Shown here one piece after another: positions 25,830 to 40,900 of a stretch of 64,000 nucleotides of DNA. Under the pieces are notes generated by a model. That model did no database searches. It saw only the letters and a program-made list of their open reading frames with translations, and was not told the DNA's origin. The stretch is taken from positions 3,375,155-3,439,154 of the forward strand of contig NC_056544.1 in the NCBI RefSeq assembly GCF_910596095.1, written 5' to 3'. The position numbers and the translations under genes were made by a program. This DNA is from Thunnus maccoyii (lineage: Eukaryota > Chordata > Actinopteri > Scombriformes > Scombridae). Position 1 is the first letter of the stretch; every line of letters starts with the position of its first letter.

Positions 25830-28800
25830 AGCAGAGGAATGGCATAAGACAACCACACAAACACAACAACATGAAGCTTGATTCCTGCAGAATACACAAG
25901 AACTCGAAGGATGTGGCTCAATATATACTCATGAATCTAAAAAAGGCAATCCTTCACACCTTCAGTGCCAGTTACACGAATCCAATGCCTGGTAATAACA
26001 TGCAGTCTGTATCTGGAGACATCATCAGGGTAATGACATCTGATGTTGGGACCTTTGCATTTACACCTGGTAAATGTAGTAAAGTATTGTCCTTATTTTA
26101 CAATGCATTCTGTGTGCATTCACACCTGAACAGAGCCCACAGCAAGAGGCTAGACTGGAAATATTCATATCCAAAGCTGCTGGCTGGTTTAAGATACCCA
26201 GACCTGCAAACGTAAGCAGAGAAAATACTGCAGAACAGTCTTCCAGGCGCTGTAGCTGGGGCTGTTGGAAGTCGAGGCCCTTCGGCTGAGAACAAGTGCA
26301 TTAAAAGGATAATCGACCTGAGGCTATTGGTTATGGAGGCCGACTATGACGATCTTCTGCCCCTGACTCCCATCATCTTTTGCTCCTCTTCTTCTGACCC
26401 CTCCCTCATCCTCGTCCTCCTCCTGCGCCTCCACGACTCTTCCTGAGGCACTGTGCTGCTCTTCCTCCTCCTCTTCCAGGGGCTCCAGGGGGTTTATCAG
26501 ACCGTACAGGAAAGTGAAGAAACCGTTTAACCAATCAGAGCCGCCCTCCTCCACTTCTTCTAACCAATCCAGAACCTCGGATTCACCCTGACCATCGCCC
26601 TCACTGGTCAGGCCTACGCAAACAAGAGGAGGGGGAAGAGGTGTGGAGGCATGGGTGGTGGATGGAGGGGAGGATCGGGAGCACAACGTGTGGAAGTGAG
26701 GGAGACGGAACAGAAAGTGGAAAAACTTATAAAAAATAAAAAAAAGGGCAGGAAGAAAGGATGGTGGGATCAAACGCAGAAAAAATATGTAATGAAAGAA
26801 TGAAAGAGCAGAGTGGGAAAGAGAGGGAGGAAAAGAAACAAGAGGAGAAGGTAAGATAAGTTTTGAGCGTAGGTTAGGCAGCGAGGGATCTACTCAGGCT
26901 CTATCATAAGCTGCTGGAGTCGGGCTGTCTACACATGATCAGCAACTAAATCGCTCTGTGTCCTTATTTGAGATATTATTTTTAAATGGAGAGAGCGATG
27001 ACTTTCAAACTTGCAGCAGTGCTGAACTTCAGGGGTTCTTGTTTATGTGCATAAATGGCTCTGCGCCCCGAAATCAGGTTCAGCTGGCTCTGCTTATGTG
27101 TAGACAGCCTTAGACTCAGACATTGCAGTTAGACACAGAAAAAAGAGGAAAAGCTAAAGCTGGGTTGTAACTATGTTTGCAAGTTGAAAACGGCATGATA
27201 TGCACACAGTTGCACGTGTTTTGTCTGATTACATTTGGTGATAAACTGCAGTGAAAACGTCTTCGTTGAGCAAGCTCAGCAAAATACATGTTCTCCTGTG
27301 AGGCTGATTGACCATATACTGTAGGATTATCTAAATGTGTGCATTAAAGGATTACAAAATACATTTCCTTTTGATTTTCAGACTGAAGCATGAGTGTGTG
27401 TGTGTGTGTACACAACTGAAACATTACCTTCGTTATAGAAAATGATGTGAAAAAACATGTTTTTTCTGATATTCAAAGATATTTCAAGCTTATAATGTGA
27501 TAAAGTAGATACAGTGACAGTTGAAGAGATCAATGAACTGAAAGAATGACAAGAGGTAAAAATATAATAACGTATGAATTCTAATCCTTCATGCCAAGCA
27601 TGCAGCTAGAGATGGGACAAAATCCTATCTGACTACATACAGTGCATCTCTGTTTACCAAGACAAATGTTATATAATTTTAGTTATTATTAACATAATTA
27701 TTACATAATGAACATGGGAGGGTGTCCTTCCTAAGTCATTTGGACTGTGGGCGGACACAGCCACATGCTGGGAAACACACATTCAGAGACAGAAAGACAG
27801 CGGATGTACAAGACTATCCTGGTGATACTTCAAAATGGTGTTGATGGTGAACTATTAGGAGTGTGTTGGAAATGTTTCAGCAAAATTTAAGTTAAAATTT
27901 TAAAACCATTTATGTGCGTTTTAATACTGATGGGAGATGTATATCTTACATGTCTTGCTGAGCATCTATAGTTCTATATAAAGCCATTAAAGCTATTGGT
28001 CTAAGAGAGACAGACTCAAACACGTACAATAAGAAGAGGGGAAAAGAAGAGGACAGAGAGGGAGGTGCAAAATAGGATCACAATAAAGAGCATGGCAGCA
28101 TGCAGTGTAACGCCAGGGTTCTAATAATAGTTTGTTACTAGATGTCATTTGAGTAAATGAATGGGTTGGTTACTGAGACATGACAGATAAAAAGGCTGAA
28201 GGTGAAGAGTGATGAACTCTTCATCATAATAACTGATGGTACTGAACAGAAAACTGCCATGTAAGAGTACTTCAGAGCAGGAAAATATGAGCCAAGATCA
28301 CTGAGCGTAATGACACTTCTCATTAAATGCTTCTGCTAAGAGCAAAACTGAGTATTTGTACACTGGAAAGAAAAAAAAAAAAAGCATGGAGATTTTCCTG
28401 TTGATTCACATACAGTACAAGTGTGCCATCCAAAGATTCAGACGAAAACAAACTGCTTTTGATCCTCACGGGTCTTTATGCTAGAGCCATGTGAACAAAG
28501 ACAAACGTGTGATTCCACTGCCTGTCTGTGACAAGTTAAAGTTGCCTATTCCTGCCTCTGAAAGCAAAATAAGCTTCTCTTGAGACACTACGCAGAGCAC
28601 CTTGTCCAGCCAAGTTCAAAATATTGACTCTTCCCGTTGGAATTCAGCCATTTGCATCGTCTGTGGTCAAACACGTCAAAACTAGTGTTTAACTAACCAT
28701 TTGATATGTTGAGAGTGATAAAAATCATAAAAAGAAGAGAAGCTGATCCTGTATAAACCATGCAACATGCAGCAGACTTCACAGGAGGAATAAAACTGAA

Positions 28801-28938
28801 GACAAGTGGGACATTTCTTATTAAGCTCCTTGTTGTCCCGAACATAGAAGAGAGAGGGTCCAAAAACTACTACTACAACATAGATACAATAATATAAAGA
28901 CAGAGATGTAGAACATTTACATAGAAAATCAGTACAGT

Positions 28939-28998
<60 letters not shown>

Positions 28999-31900
28999 GT
29001 CTGCTTGTAGGCAACTGAACTCCACATTTGCTTTAATTTAGCATTATTTCAAAAGGAATATTACAACAACCCCTGATAATGGTGAACCTCATTAATTCCA
29101 TCCTTTAATAACAACTTGTTTGACAAACCTCGGAGGTTTATTATAGCGCTACTACACAGCACCTACCTTCTTAGTTGGAGGCCTAAGCTTCAGGGAGCTT
29201 TAGAGATCTTAGACTAATTAAAACTCTTAATACTCTTTTAATGTGGGGACGTTCAAATAGACGCGTGTGGTTTATTTTCAGATTACAAACCAGTTAAGAA
29301 AACACACTAAAACCTCCCAGAGGGTCTTAAGTGGTGTGAGTGTTTCGGGGGAGCTTTTCTTCTGCTCGCTGATGAAATTGTTTCTATGGTAACAGCTATA
29401 TGATTGTCAGTCATGCAAAAGAAACCCAAAATGCCATTCAATGTAATCAAGAAACACAAAAACACACATTATCAGTGGCCTGCAGAAATGGTCAAACTCT
29501 GAGTAAATGTGGTGTGACTGTGTTTCTGATCTATCACATATAGATTTCCATTGTTTCCATTTCTGTAAGACACTGATAAACACTGATATTAGTCGTAAGT
29601 TGGAGATAAATCAACTTGCCTAGCAGAACTTTAGCATCCTCGACATCAAAATCACCATCGCCATCTGTATCGTATGCCACCAGTTTACCTACAGCAGTGA
29701 CAAACACACATGTAGACTTACTGTTTGTTCTCACAGGAAACACATAGACATATTATTGATAACTTCTATTTGGATTTACATGCATCATTCAACACAGACA
29801 GACACTTAAAGAAATGTGCATCGAGCTTGTGGGAGACAACACACTCTTTGATGAGAGACGGGAGGTGAGTGGCTAAATGTTAGCTTGAGCAAAATGACCT
29901 TCATATAAACATAAGATAATTTGTGTCTTGTGTTCTCCTTATTTAGACAGGTAGGTTGGAAAAAGTCACAATCATCTAAACGCTTGGTGAATTCCTCTAC
30001 GGGGGAATATGAGAAACAACAAGACTAGGTGGGTAAAAACAGGAAATGGCAACAGTCCGGGACTTAATAATGGAAATGTCTGTTACCAAACAAATCCCAA
30101 TATGGCACTGTGGGATGCTTGGCCAAACAGTTTTTTTTTTTTAGTGGCATAAGAAAACACTTGGAGAAGCTCTAACGTGTGTTCTAGGTTTAGGATGGAG
30201 GATGGTAAGTCAAGAACCCTGGATCTAAAGCAGCTGTGCAGTACAGTCTGTTTCTGAACAAGGAAGATTACTTCATTTAACAAGGATGATGTCATGACAT
30301 TTTGAAATATAACATCCTAAAAATCTGTCAATCACAAATTTTTGACATTTTTTTTGTCTGGAATTTTTGAAAATTAAAGACAAAGGTGTCACATTTCTGT
30401 GGGTTCAATTTTGTGATACAGTGACAAACACTTTCATTAGTAGAACCAGTGAATCTAAGCCTAAGGACATGCACCTGATTTTGTTTTTGTTTTTTAAAAT
30501 ACTTTAACATGTTGTGAATATTTCAGCTGAAATCTCTAATAACTGTTTGTCATTACATGTAGGTTAGATTTTTGTTCAAAAGTCTGTGTTTGGCAGTGGC
30601 TAAAATGTTTTCTCTTCAACTTTTACAACAATTAGTCCATATTGTGCATGATGTCCAATTTGTCCAATTGCATGGTGACTTTTCAACTGCACAACTGAAG
30701 GAGCAGGCACAGCTGTAGACACAGTATGTGTAGTGTAGTGCGAGTATGACACTGCTGGAGAACTCTTTTAGATCCAGGGCTCTGAGAAGAGTGTGAGGGA
30801 TTGAGGGAAACATTACAGGAGAATTAGAAGACAAAAACTATAAATGTTATATTGGGTGTAAAGACATACTGTATATGCCTTAAAATCTTTACCTTGCAAG
30901 GCCTCAGACAGGTTAATTTGTAAGCCCTTAGCTTTGTCTGCATGCAAAACACAAAACATAAATATTGAATTTATAGCACCATTAAGAAAAAAAACAGAAC
31001 ATATTCATACATTAATAGAAGAATACTATGCAGACAGGAATGCTGAACATGAACCATTAGGGATGCAGATTAGTGACAGACAGTATAATGTGATCAGAGA
31101 TTACAGACATGTAAAGCAGATATATAGATCAGGCTTTAGCTTAGTTGCAGTGTGAATTATGGTCCACATGCTACAGACCAGAGACATAACTTTAGAATCA
31201 AAGCTGACAAAAGTGATTGATATGCAAGCTATGATGTTAGGATACTCAAGTTCATCAAAAGCCTGTTTAGCCAGGCCCTTTACCGTGTACATTAGCTCTT
31301 ATTCCTCTCATGTTTTTGCACTCACTTTATTTGACTGCCTCTCAGCTGCAAGCTTTTTTTAGTGCCTGGTTTGCATTGAATTTTCCAAAGTATGCGGTTT
31401 AAAGAAAGTGGGGGGACACAGAATGGATTAAGCAAACAAGGACTGAGGAGTGAAGCATAAACTCATGTCAGGTAGGTGCTGATCTGACAGTAGTGTTCTG
31501 TCAATGGTCAATATCATGGTTAGACTGGTTCTTCATCAGGGTTGAAGTTCACTTCAGGGACAGATGGCAGGTGGATGTGTTTTAGTACAGATGGTATATA
31601 AGCACGATGAAGGAAAAAAGCCATAACAGTTGCCGCCACACCTTTCTGGCAAGGTGCATGCAGGGGAAAGGCTATAGACAGAATAACACATTAAGCTCCT
31701 CTTTAAGTCAAATGGATGTGTGTGTTGGATCGTGTACTCACCGAGGACTCCCTGATAGTCGACCAGGTCGAAGTAGACCACGGCTACGGACGTCCAGACA
31801 CCCAGCAGGGCCAGGACGATGAACCAGGTGAAGAAGCTGCCGCTGCCGCTGGACCCAGAGTCTGACTTCTTCCCATTCTTACTGGCTGCTTGGGTTTTAG

Positions 31901-34900
31901 TACCGTCTGCAACACAAAGACAGTGTGACAGGACTGTCATTTCATCATCTGAGGACCTGACATGTTTCTTACTTTAAAGGCATTCCTTCAAAATCAGGCC
32001 ATGCTGTACGTTTAAGAAGAATCAGTCTCAGCAGCTGCATCGACACTGGTACTCATACTTTATACTGGGTTCACATGGATTCAGTCAGACGGCAGACTGA
32101 CACTTTCTTCGTCACAGGAAACAGTCCGACGGAATGGCTGGAGGGAGCTATGTAATATCTGGTTGTAAATTCCATCACGGAGGACAGCAAAAATCTAAAT
32201 ATTTTAACAAGTCCATCTACTGTTACTGTCACTGGTATTCTGTAGCGGCCTAATTTTACCATCCAGCTCTCATCTACCGTCTGCCAGAATCCATGTGAAC
32301 GCAGCATCACACATTGTGAACCATCGTATGCCACAGAACCAGATGTACTGAGTAAGTGGTTACATTTTGAGGAAGCTGGCAGATTTGATCCCAGTTGAAG
32401 TATTATTCATGCATCTGCTATTCAGAGCTGGACAGGAGGCCGATGTAATAGTTTCATCAACAAGCTCTGTGAGGCACCAACCAACCAATCCAAACACATT
32501 TTAAACCCAACAGGTCTCTCCAGCTGTAGGATCTTACAAATACCTTTTGACAAAAATGAATAAACTTCTGTGAATGGACTTGTCACTTGTCACTACGAGG
32601 TCTACCTGGAAACCTTGGCAGTGGGGCAGTTGTTAGCCAAACCATGCTAGTCAGGTTAGCCCACAGAGACACACACACAAATCAAACATGCTGAATTATT
32701 AGCAATGGTATCACCCAAATCTATCCAGACGTTTTCCTTTTGCCGAGCTGTCACTAAACATTTTTCATCTCAGTTTTACACACTCACACACACACTGTGG
32801 TCACTCCAACAACAGGAAAAAACTCAGTGCCAGGTGGACAGACTTGATATAAACTATGAGGAATATTAAGATACTTGACATTTAAATTTCACAACAGATT
32901 CTGTAAAAAAAAAATAAAAACCAGTAAGAGTCACGTGTCATCTACTGCAAATACACTAATCCTTCCAGAAGTGGCTGTGGGAGAGGAGCGGAGGCGATGG
33001 AAACAGAAAAAGTAAACCACATTCACAAGAGCAATGTGTGAGATGCTATTCCGGGGGTGCCGATGACATCCCACAATGCACGATGGGAGAAAATAGTGGC
33101 AGAGAAAATGAACAGGTGTTGGAAGTCCGCTACATGGAGCTAGGTCAAACTCTGACACCCACATTTAAAGAGCATAGTTCAAAGTACTCAAATAAACTGT
33201 AGATTTGTTCCTTGCAAACACTCAATCTGAACAGACATACCAATACAGCTAAGAACACTACAATAACAAAGATATTCATACCCAAAGTTTCAGTAACAGT
33301 CATGAGCTCAAAATCTGGTTGAATTCAAATGATTTACTAATTGAAAATCCTTCTGAACCCACTAACAAGCAGAATGTGACTTCCAATGAGCTGCTCCTGC
33401 TTAGTAGTTAAAACCCTCTGCTGAATTAAGCCTCTTCAAGTCTCCGACACTTTGAGGAATTCTTTTGTTTGTCATCTTACTTATAGCCCAGCTGACAACA
33501 TCAGTATCACTGGTCAGACTGGAAGCAGGAGGAATATGGCACGTTGCATTAAGCCTTGTTTGGATTCATATAAAAGTAGACATGAATGTGGGTCAAGGAT
33601 ACTCTGAACAGCCGGAGGCACAAGTAATCTACAACTGGTACTATTCCAAGTTGAACTACTTGAATAACCTGGCTCACCTAAATGTTATCAAACTAAAGAA
33701 ACTCTTTCCATATTGTGGTCCGATATCATAATAATCAATTCCAATATTGTATAGTGATAATTCAGGATGCATATATACACTACTGACACAACAATCACTG
33801 AGATAACAAGTCTGAGAAAACTTAATACACTAACAGCAAGTGGATATCTTGGCTCTAGGACCAGAAAACTGAAGGAAGCTACCTGCTGCCAGTCCTGCTA
33901 AAAAGTGAAGTTTTTGCTTAACTCAACTATTAATCTTGCAGCTACAGGCCCACACAATGACCTCCACACACACTGCCTTGTCCTTCTCAGCTCTCTAGAC
34001 AGCTTTCCTTGAAAACAGACGCTTTCCTCACCCTGCATTTCCCCGGCTATCACCGTGGGGACGGCCGTGACGACAGAAGGGGTGGCGGACTCGACCAGAG
34101 TTGCTGGATCACCCATCCCTGCCAAATGGCTGCCCCGGCTTGCCGACTAACCGAATGACGGGTTGACTGCCCACAAAGACACCATGCAGTCCCAGCAACA
34201 AGTAAAAAAAAAAAAAGCAGCTTTGCCTGTCTGCCCCTCTTTCTGTCCCTCCCTCTTCCCTCTACTGATTGTCTGCCTCTCTCTTGCTCATCTGTCAGTC
34301 ATCCTTGCTCTCCGTCCCTTTTTTTTTTTTTTCTCTGAGCTTGATATGGCACTGGAGGTCAAATGAGAGTTATTTATAGTGCTGTTAGACCAGCTGGCCC
34401 TGACACACAGAGAGAGAAGAACACAGCCATCAACATCACTGCCAGGCTGACTGCGAGCTTTAAAGCACTACCACCCCCCCCATTCCTCTGTCTCATCTGA
34501 AAGATTTGTAAGTTCACAAGAGTTGAAAATTCACATATTTGATGTCCATTTTGCAACTGCTAACTGAGGTTAAAACAAAAGGTTTAATCTCCAGTCTGTG
34601 TTTGCTGTTGTGAACACCTGGGTTGAATTCTGTTGTCATTCTCAGGGGGTTACACTGGGTCACAGAAATGTTGGGTTGAGGGAGGATGGTGGAGGGTGAG
34701 GCTATGTTAATATAAATCTGATTCAATAAAAAATGAAAACAAATACACACTGCAAAGGGATCTTAGTGATGAAGGGGATTCCTTCAGATGTGAAATGATG
34801 ACAGATAAAATAAACATTGTAAAGAGATTTAGCCCTTTAGTCCCAGGAAGTATATAGTGTATCTAGTTTTTTAACTGAACAAAAGAGTAAGAGTGAGCCA

Positions 34901-37900
34901 AAAACTGATATCACTTGAAAATGCTTCTAGTAAATACTCTAATACCAAGATGTTATCAAGGGCAGTATGGTGATCATAGTTAAGTTACTATGATTCCTAC
35001 CCTTACATGATTGTGTGGTTAGCATCCACAGCCAACCATGGCTTAATAGTGCTGAAACAATTAGTTTATTAATCAATTAGTCCATCGGTAGAAAATTAAT
35101 GGCAACAGTTTTGACAATTGACCATTTATCCAAAAAACATCACAGCATTTTCTGTTTCCAGCTCCTTTTTCAACTGTATATCATTGTAAACTGATTTTTT
35201 CTTTATGGTGTCAGCAGTAAAAACAACTCAAATGCTTTCCAATCATGTTCCCTTCATTAACATAATTACTGATGTTGCTGATCAGTAATGTAAGTTATGT
35301 ATTGATGTAGATATGGGTTTTGATGAACAGTTCAGTATTGAGAAAAGCCATCCACATTGATGGTTGCATAAAAACTGGGCCTTTAAAAACAACACCAACC
35401 TTTTAAACTGCCTCACAGCTCGTCTATGCCAGCAATTTATATGATCGTTTCTGTGGCCTGAGGCTCTCTCCACCCTGCAAAGCTTCACTCATTAACATAG
35501 CAGAGGAGGGGCTGCGGGGGTTGGGGTTGTTTTTGGGCTCAACAGCAGATACTCACACAGACACACGACAAAAAAAAAAAAAAAAGTCACACAGGCGTCA
35601 ACCCATAAAAAAGTAAAATCGCACCGATACAGCCACCAAAAGACAGTTTTTTTTCTACATCCATGCTGAGTCAGCTATTCTTAAACCTAAATTTAGAGAT
35701 AAATTGATTGTAAAATTAAAACTAACACCTGAGAATCCCCTGAGATTGATTTTAAGAACAGTATACAGCTTTTAACAGAACAGAATTACAGATATAATAA
35801 AAACTCTGATGCCATTGTCTCATTTCAGTTTGATACACAAGATAGAAAAGATAGGCAAATACAACCGTCAGGCCAAACTGTACAGCACTGCAATCATTCT
35901 GTTATGATCTGACTCCCGTGTCTCTATGTTATAGCAGTCTTATTCTGGCTACAAAGTAAACCAAAGGGCTGATATTGCTGCTTAAAAGACAATACCTGTA
36001 ACGTTACATGTCTGACAGCCAGAAATTCAGGTTCACACATTCAGATCATTGTTAGAATAATTAGCAACACTGAAAAGAAAAGAGCCGAGTCAGATTCTTG
36101 TTCTTTCTTCTCCTGCACTGAAGTCAAGTAAACAGCAAAGACCACATAAACAAAATAAAACTAGAGAAAGTAAATTTTTGTGACAGCTTGTTTTCAAAAA
36201 GGACCCAGTAACAAGCTACTGCCATGAAGACCAATTACATCACTGATACAAAACTACCACTTTACTGGTCAGAATACACCCACAAACCTTATATTTGCAC
36301 AGACTAATATGAGCGTCTCAAGCTAACACAAAGAAATTACCATCAAACACCTCCACAATCATGCACACACAGTGAAAGTGTTGTTGCAGAAACATAAAAA
36401 CCATGCAATAACATACCGCTTGGTTCTTCTGCACGCTCCATGCTCATATGACCACAGCAGCTAATTCACACGCACACACGCACACACGCAGTCTTCTTTT
36501 CCAAACAAATGGAAAACTCTCTCTGCTCAGTCTCTTCTCTGTGACGCTCAGTACACATTGTTCATTCTGAGCAGTTCCTCTTGAGTCTTATGTAAGGGGC
36601 TGCTGTGCACCGCCTTCAAACTTACCTACTTCTCCTCCCGTGGGCTTTTAACGTGCATGCAAGCTCATGCGTGTACACACACACACACACACACACAGGT
36701 TTGTATACCTTTGAAGACATTCCACTCTCTAACCTTTGACACTGCTCACTAAATGCCAACCTCTGACTCTCACTCAAATTTAAAAGCAAAGAGAGGACCT
36801 GCAGGATGTCTCATTTTGGAGAACTTTCTTCAACACACACACACATATACATAGATAGACCTCTAAGACCATGATGATGGAATCATTGTGTACGCGTGTC
36901 TCCTGGCAGCAAGCAGGTACACCTCTAAATGTGAGAAACAGCTAAGCAAAATGTGTTATCCATACAGGTGGATGGATGACAGACATCCACCCACCAGCCA
37001 ACTACTTCCACTCCTTTAGTACAGCACTTGACTGAATGTGGACCTGGCCGATTCAATGTCATGGCGCCAGTATCTGGGTATGCGCTCTGTGATCGGTGCA
37101 TTCCAGTGATGGAGGCTTTGACCTAGCCACGACAAAAAAGGCAGGAAACAAATCCCATGCCTGGCTTTGTTCTGAGCAATCCCCAAAAAGTCACTAGTAT
37201 TAGCTGGAGCTGTTGTTTGTTGAGCTAGTGTCGGGCTAATTACATTATATCACAGGCTGACTGCAAACAAGCTGGTTAAACAGTGCTGTAGTTTCAGCTT
37301 TTTACAAGTTGACAACTTCAAGCCTATTTCCAACAGCAGCTTTATAACAAATTTTGGCAGACTACTAGACTTCAAAATACCATGTGCCACTTCTTATATT
37401 TAAATATACTAGAACATGGCAACAGAAAATAAGGATGCACCGATCTTATACTGATATTGGTCCGATACTGACTCAAATAGCTCAATCAGGTATTGGTGAA
37501 AAAGGGCTAAATCTCGGCCAATCTATTATCTAGAAGGGAAGACACACCCACCAGAGCAGAGTTGCTACTGTTGTTTCAGCACTGCAAAGCACGAGGCTTA
37601 GACAGTACAATGTGTACACTATATAATTTTAAACAAATAAGTAAATATACAGATATTATCTATGTATTTATTTGTTACGTTTTGTTTTACAAAGTTAGGA
37701 AAGCAATGTTTAAAGGGCCACTGTGTAAGATTTATTGGCATCTAGCAGTGGGGCTGCAGACTGCAACTAAATGAATACCCCATCTTTCTAATTATTATGA
37801 TACATAACTTTGCATTATCATAATAATCCCAGAAAAAAAAACACCAGTGCCATATATGTGTTACTTTTATTTACATATTCTGCTGCATCACAAAGTGACA

Positions 37901-40900
37901 CACTAAAAAAAAAACTTATCAACATCCTTAGGATGCTTCAGAAATGGTCTGGTCTGTAAAATGTGTATGACTCTGTATGGAGCAGTGAATGATGGAAGGC
38001 AACAGAGAACTAACTACACATGTCTTTACTGTAAAGCAATCATATAAACAAACAATACTGACACTAAAAATTATACAAATGTATCTGATCTCCAGAATGA
38101 GTATTTAAGAGGGGTGATGCATGTGCATGAGGGTCCCCAATATCCTGTCAGGAGTTATAGAAAGTAACCCCATCCAGGATGAGTCCTTCATAACAGTGGA
38201 GACGTGCAATACTCACTCATTTAATATATGAAGCTATTTATATATGAACTGCACTGTAAGGTGTGATTAACAACAGAGTATGATGCAGCACCAAACCAAA
38301 ACTCAGTCCCTGACACAAACACACACCATCATGCAAGGTTACATGGTGATGTTTCCATCTACAGGGTTTAGTTTGCAAAAGGAACACATTCTGCAAATGC
38401 AAAGCACACTACACAGCATCACACATTAGTCCCAGAGGAACAGACAAGGCTGTTACCCTTTCAGCTCTGCATACTTCAGCAACTCTCAACTGTTCAACCG
38501 GAGAGGGGAGGATGAGGAGGCCTGAGGGATTTAAATGATACATAATGTAGAAAAATAAACACCACATGACAGACTGGAAATAGGAAAAAAACAAAAAAGC
38601 TAAAATAAGATTTTAGTTAAGCACAAATACATCAACAGAAAACCAGAAAAAGGTAAACCTTTATCATGTCTTCTCAAAGACCTGATCCAATCAACCATAT
38701 GATCAGCACATCTTGCAATAATAAGTTTCACACTGAATGCCTCAAAACATACAATTTACTGTTTACACTCTCCTTTCAAGCTTGACTGTTAGAGCCAAAA
38801 TCAATATTTGATAAACCACTAGCAGTGTTTAATCATGTGATGTAACTCAAATAAATACAGACAAAGTGCACAAGCCTCTCTCTTCCCATTAAGTATACCA
38901 GTTAACCCATCACTGTTTGAGAAAACCCCACTTTCACAGTTTTCTTTGATCAAGACGTCATGAGCTCCTGCAGTTAAAAGGACACGTTTGCCTGTAGGTG
39001 TAAGAGCATTGAGATAAGGGTCCAGCTTTGGCAGGATTCCCATTCATTAGTCATTCTAGTGTCACACAATCTTCTCTGCAACCTTCAAAGTTGCACTGCT
39101 ATCTGCTTTGAGTTACTGTACTTATGACCTACCTGGCTGCACTTCAGCTCTCATGCATAGTGTGCAATTAACTATCATAAAATACTATACCTGGAAAACA
39201 CTACAATAGAATTCTAGTCTTTGAAAGAGTACAACAGTAGGCCATCAAAGCCATTTACCAATTAGATAAACGACTGCTTTATTATATTATATTATATACT
39301 TAATAAATTTAGATTAATAAATCCCATCCTGTGCTGGAAAAAATGAGAATTTGTCCATTCTTAGACTTTGTCTTCTGTCATATCTGATCCATTGTATTTG
39401 CTGATTTGTTTCATAGTGATCACCAGCACAGACTCTGACAACTGTTGAACATACGTTCATGCATAGGCACAGTGGTGGGCGGACCCAAAAAAAAACTGAA
39501 CATTTTGTTCTCAGAACTTTTCTAACAGTCACACCAGCCTTTGAACTGCTACAACACAGGACGTTATGAACACCCTGCAGATCAAGCTTTGATAACTACC
39601 ATGAAAGAAAAAATTGTTTTAAAGCTGCATTATATATTGTGCTGTTTGCCTTCAGCTCCCCATTCATTCATTCATCTGGAAATTGTTGTGTAACCTGCTG
39701 CGTTTCAGAATCAACAAAAGCATCGAAATACCACATACAAATCCATTTATAAGGGTGTTCAATGGTTTCATTTAGTAACTCTGGATTCCTTTACTTTGTT
39801 GTGGTATCCGGATAGCATCATTCTCTAGTACTATAAGGGGGAGTGCTGTGCAGTCAGTAAAGGACAGAGTGTACTCACAAGTGTAGACTACCACACTTGC
39901 CTCTTACAGTTTGTATCAACATACACAACACGAGCTCCCACTCATCTACCCACAGCCACGTGTCAGCATGGGGGTGAAAGTTATCACTGACCAGTCCACG
40001 GTACAGTACAGGTAGACATAATACGTTAAGTCGACGTACACTTAATCTAACCAGTACTTTTTTCCCAGTTAACCTCACCAGGAGTTTTCGGAACTTAATT
40101 CATTTTTACACGCAAAGTTTGTTTCATTGATTTTAGAGTCACTTCGCACATTGGGCGCGTGCCATGTAAGTTAGTCAGACATTTAAATAACGCGCGACGC
40201 TTTCTCTGCAACAAAGCTCACGCAGCAGACATATGGATATAATATCTGTTGTGCGGGGTCGGGTACCCGTGGGGACCCCCGGGAGCCACGTACAACCCCA
40301 CCCCCGGCTCCTCATATTGACACGTGAGCATTTCCATAAGTGACTGGATGGAATGGGGGCGGGGTGCCCTGAGCCCTGCCTGCGCCCCGGGGTACACCGC
40401 ACACAAACTAGCAATGCTGGTACAACTAGGCGACTCAAACCCAAACGCTGACGATGACTAGGCCTACATTAAGCCACACAGAGAGTACAGACTGTGCAGA
40501 AGCTATAAACACACACGAGCCAGTGCCCCGCTTTAATCCCGGGAGCTGGAGTAGCCTCGGCTCAACCAGCCAGGACAACAGAGAAACCGCTGCTGTGTTC
40601 CTAAACAGCAATAATGAGTTTACAGTAATCTTTTAAAACATTAATTGTCATGTGTTACACACAATGAGGCATATGAGCTTTACTGTCCATACATTAGATA
40701 ACGTCGGATTATATCGTTGTGGCGACGCTGGAATTACTGTGCGTAAAAGGACAACAGTGTCGACGTGTTAAAGCAGTAATAGAAGCAGGGCCGTGCTTAA
40801 ATTTCAAGTGTTTACATGGTCAATAACCCTAGTTTAAGCACGGCTAACGTTAAACAAACACGTCGACACCATTTTAGCCAGCTAGCTAGGGACCATGGCC

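Noticed and set aside
25721..26215. 164-residue plus-strand frame with a poly-alanine run
   Set aside because: The run is the (CTG)16 repeat; the rest overlaps the antisense UTR of asph terminal exon A and shows no family.
40175..40444. Open frames in the GC-rich stretch of asph intron 1
   Set aside because: GC-rich DNA has few stops; there are no splice sites or known motifs, so a CpG island is the simpler reading.
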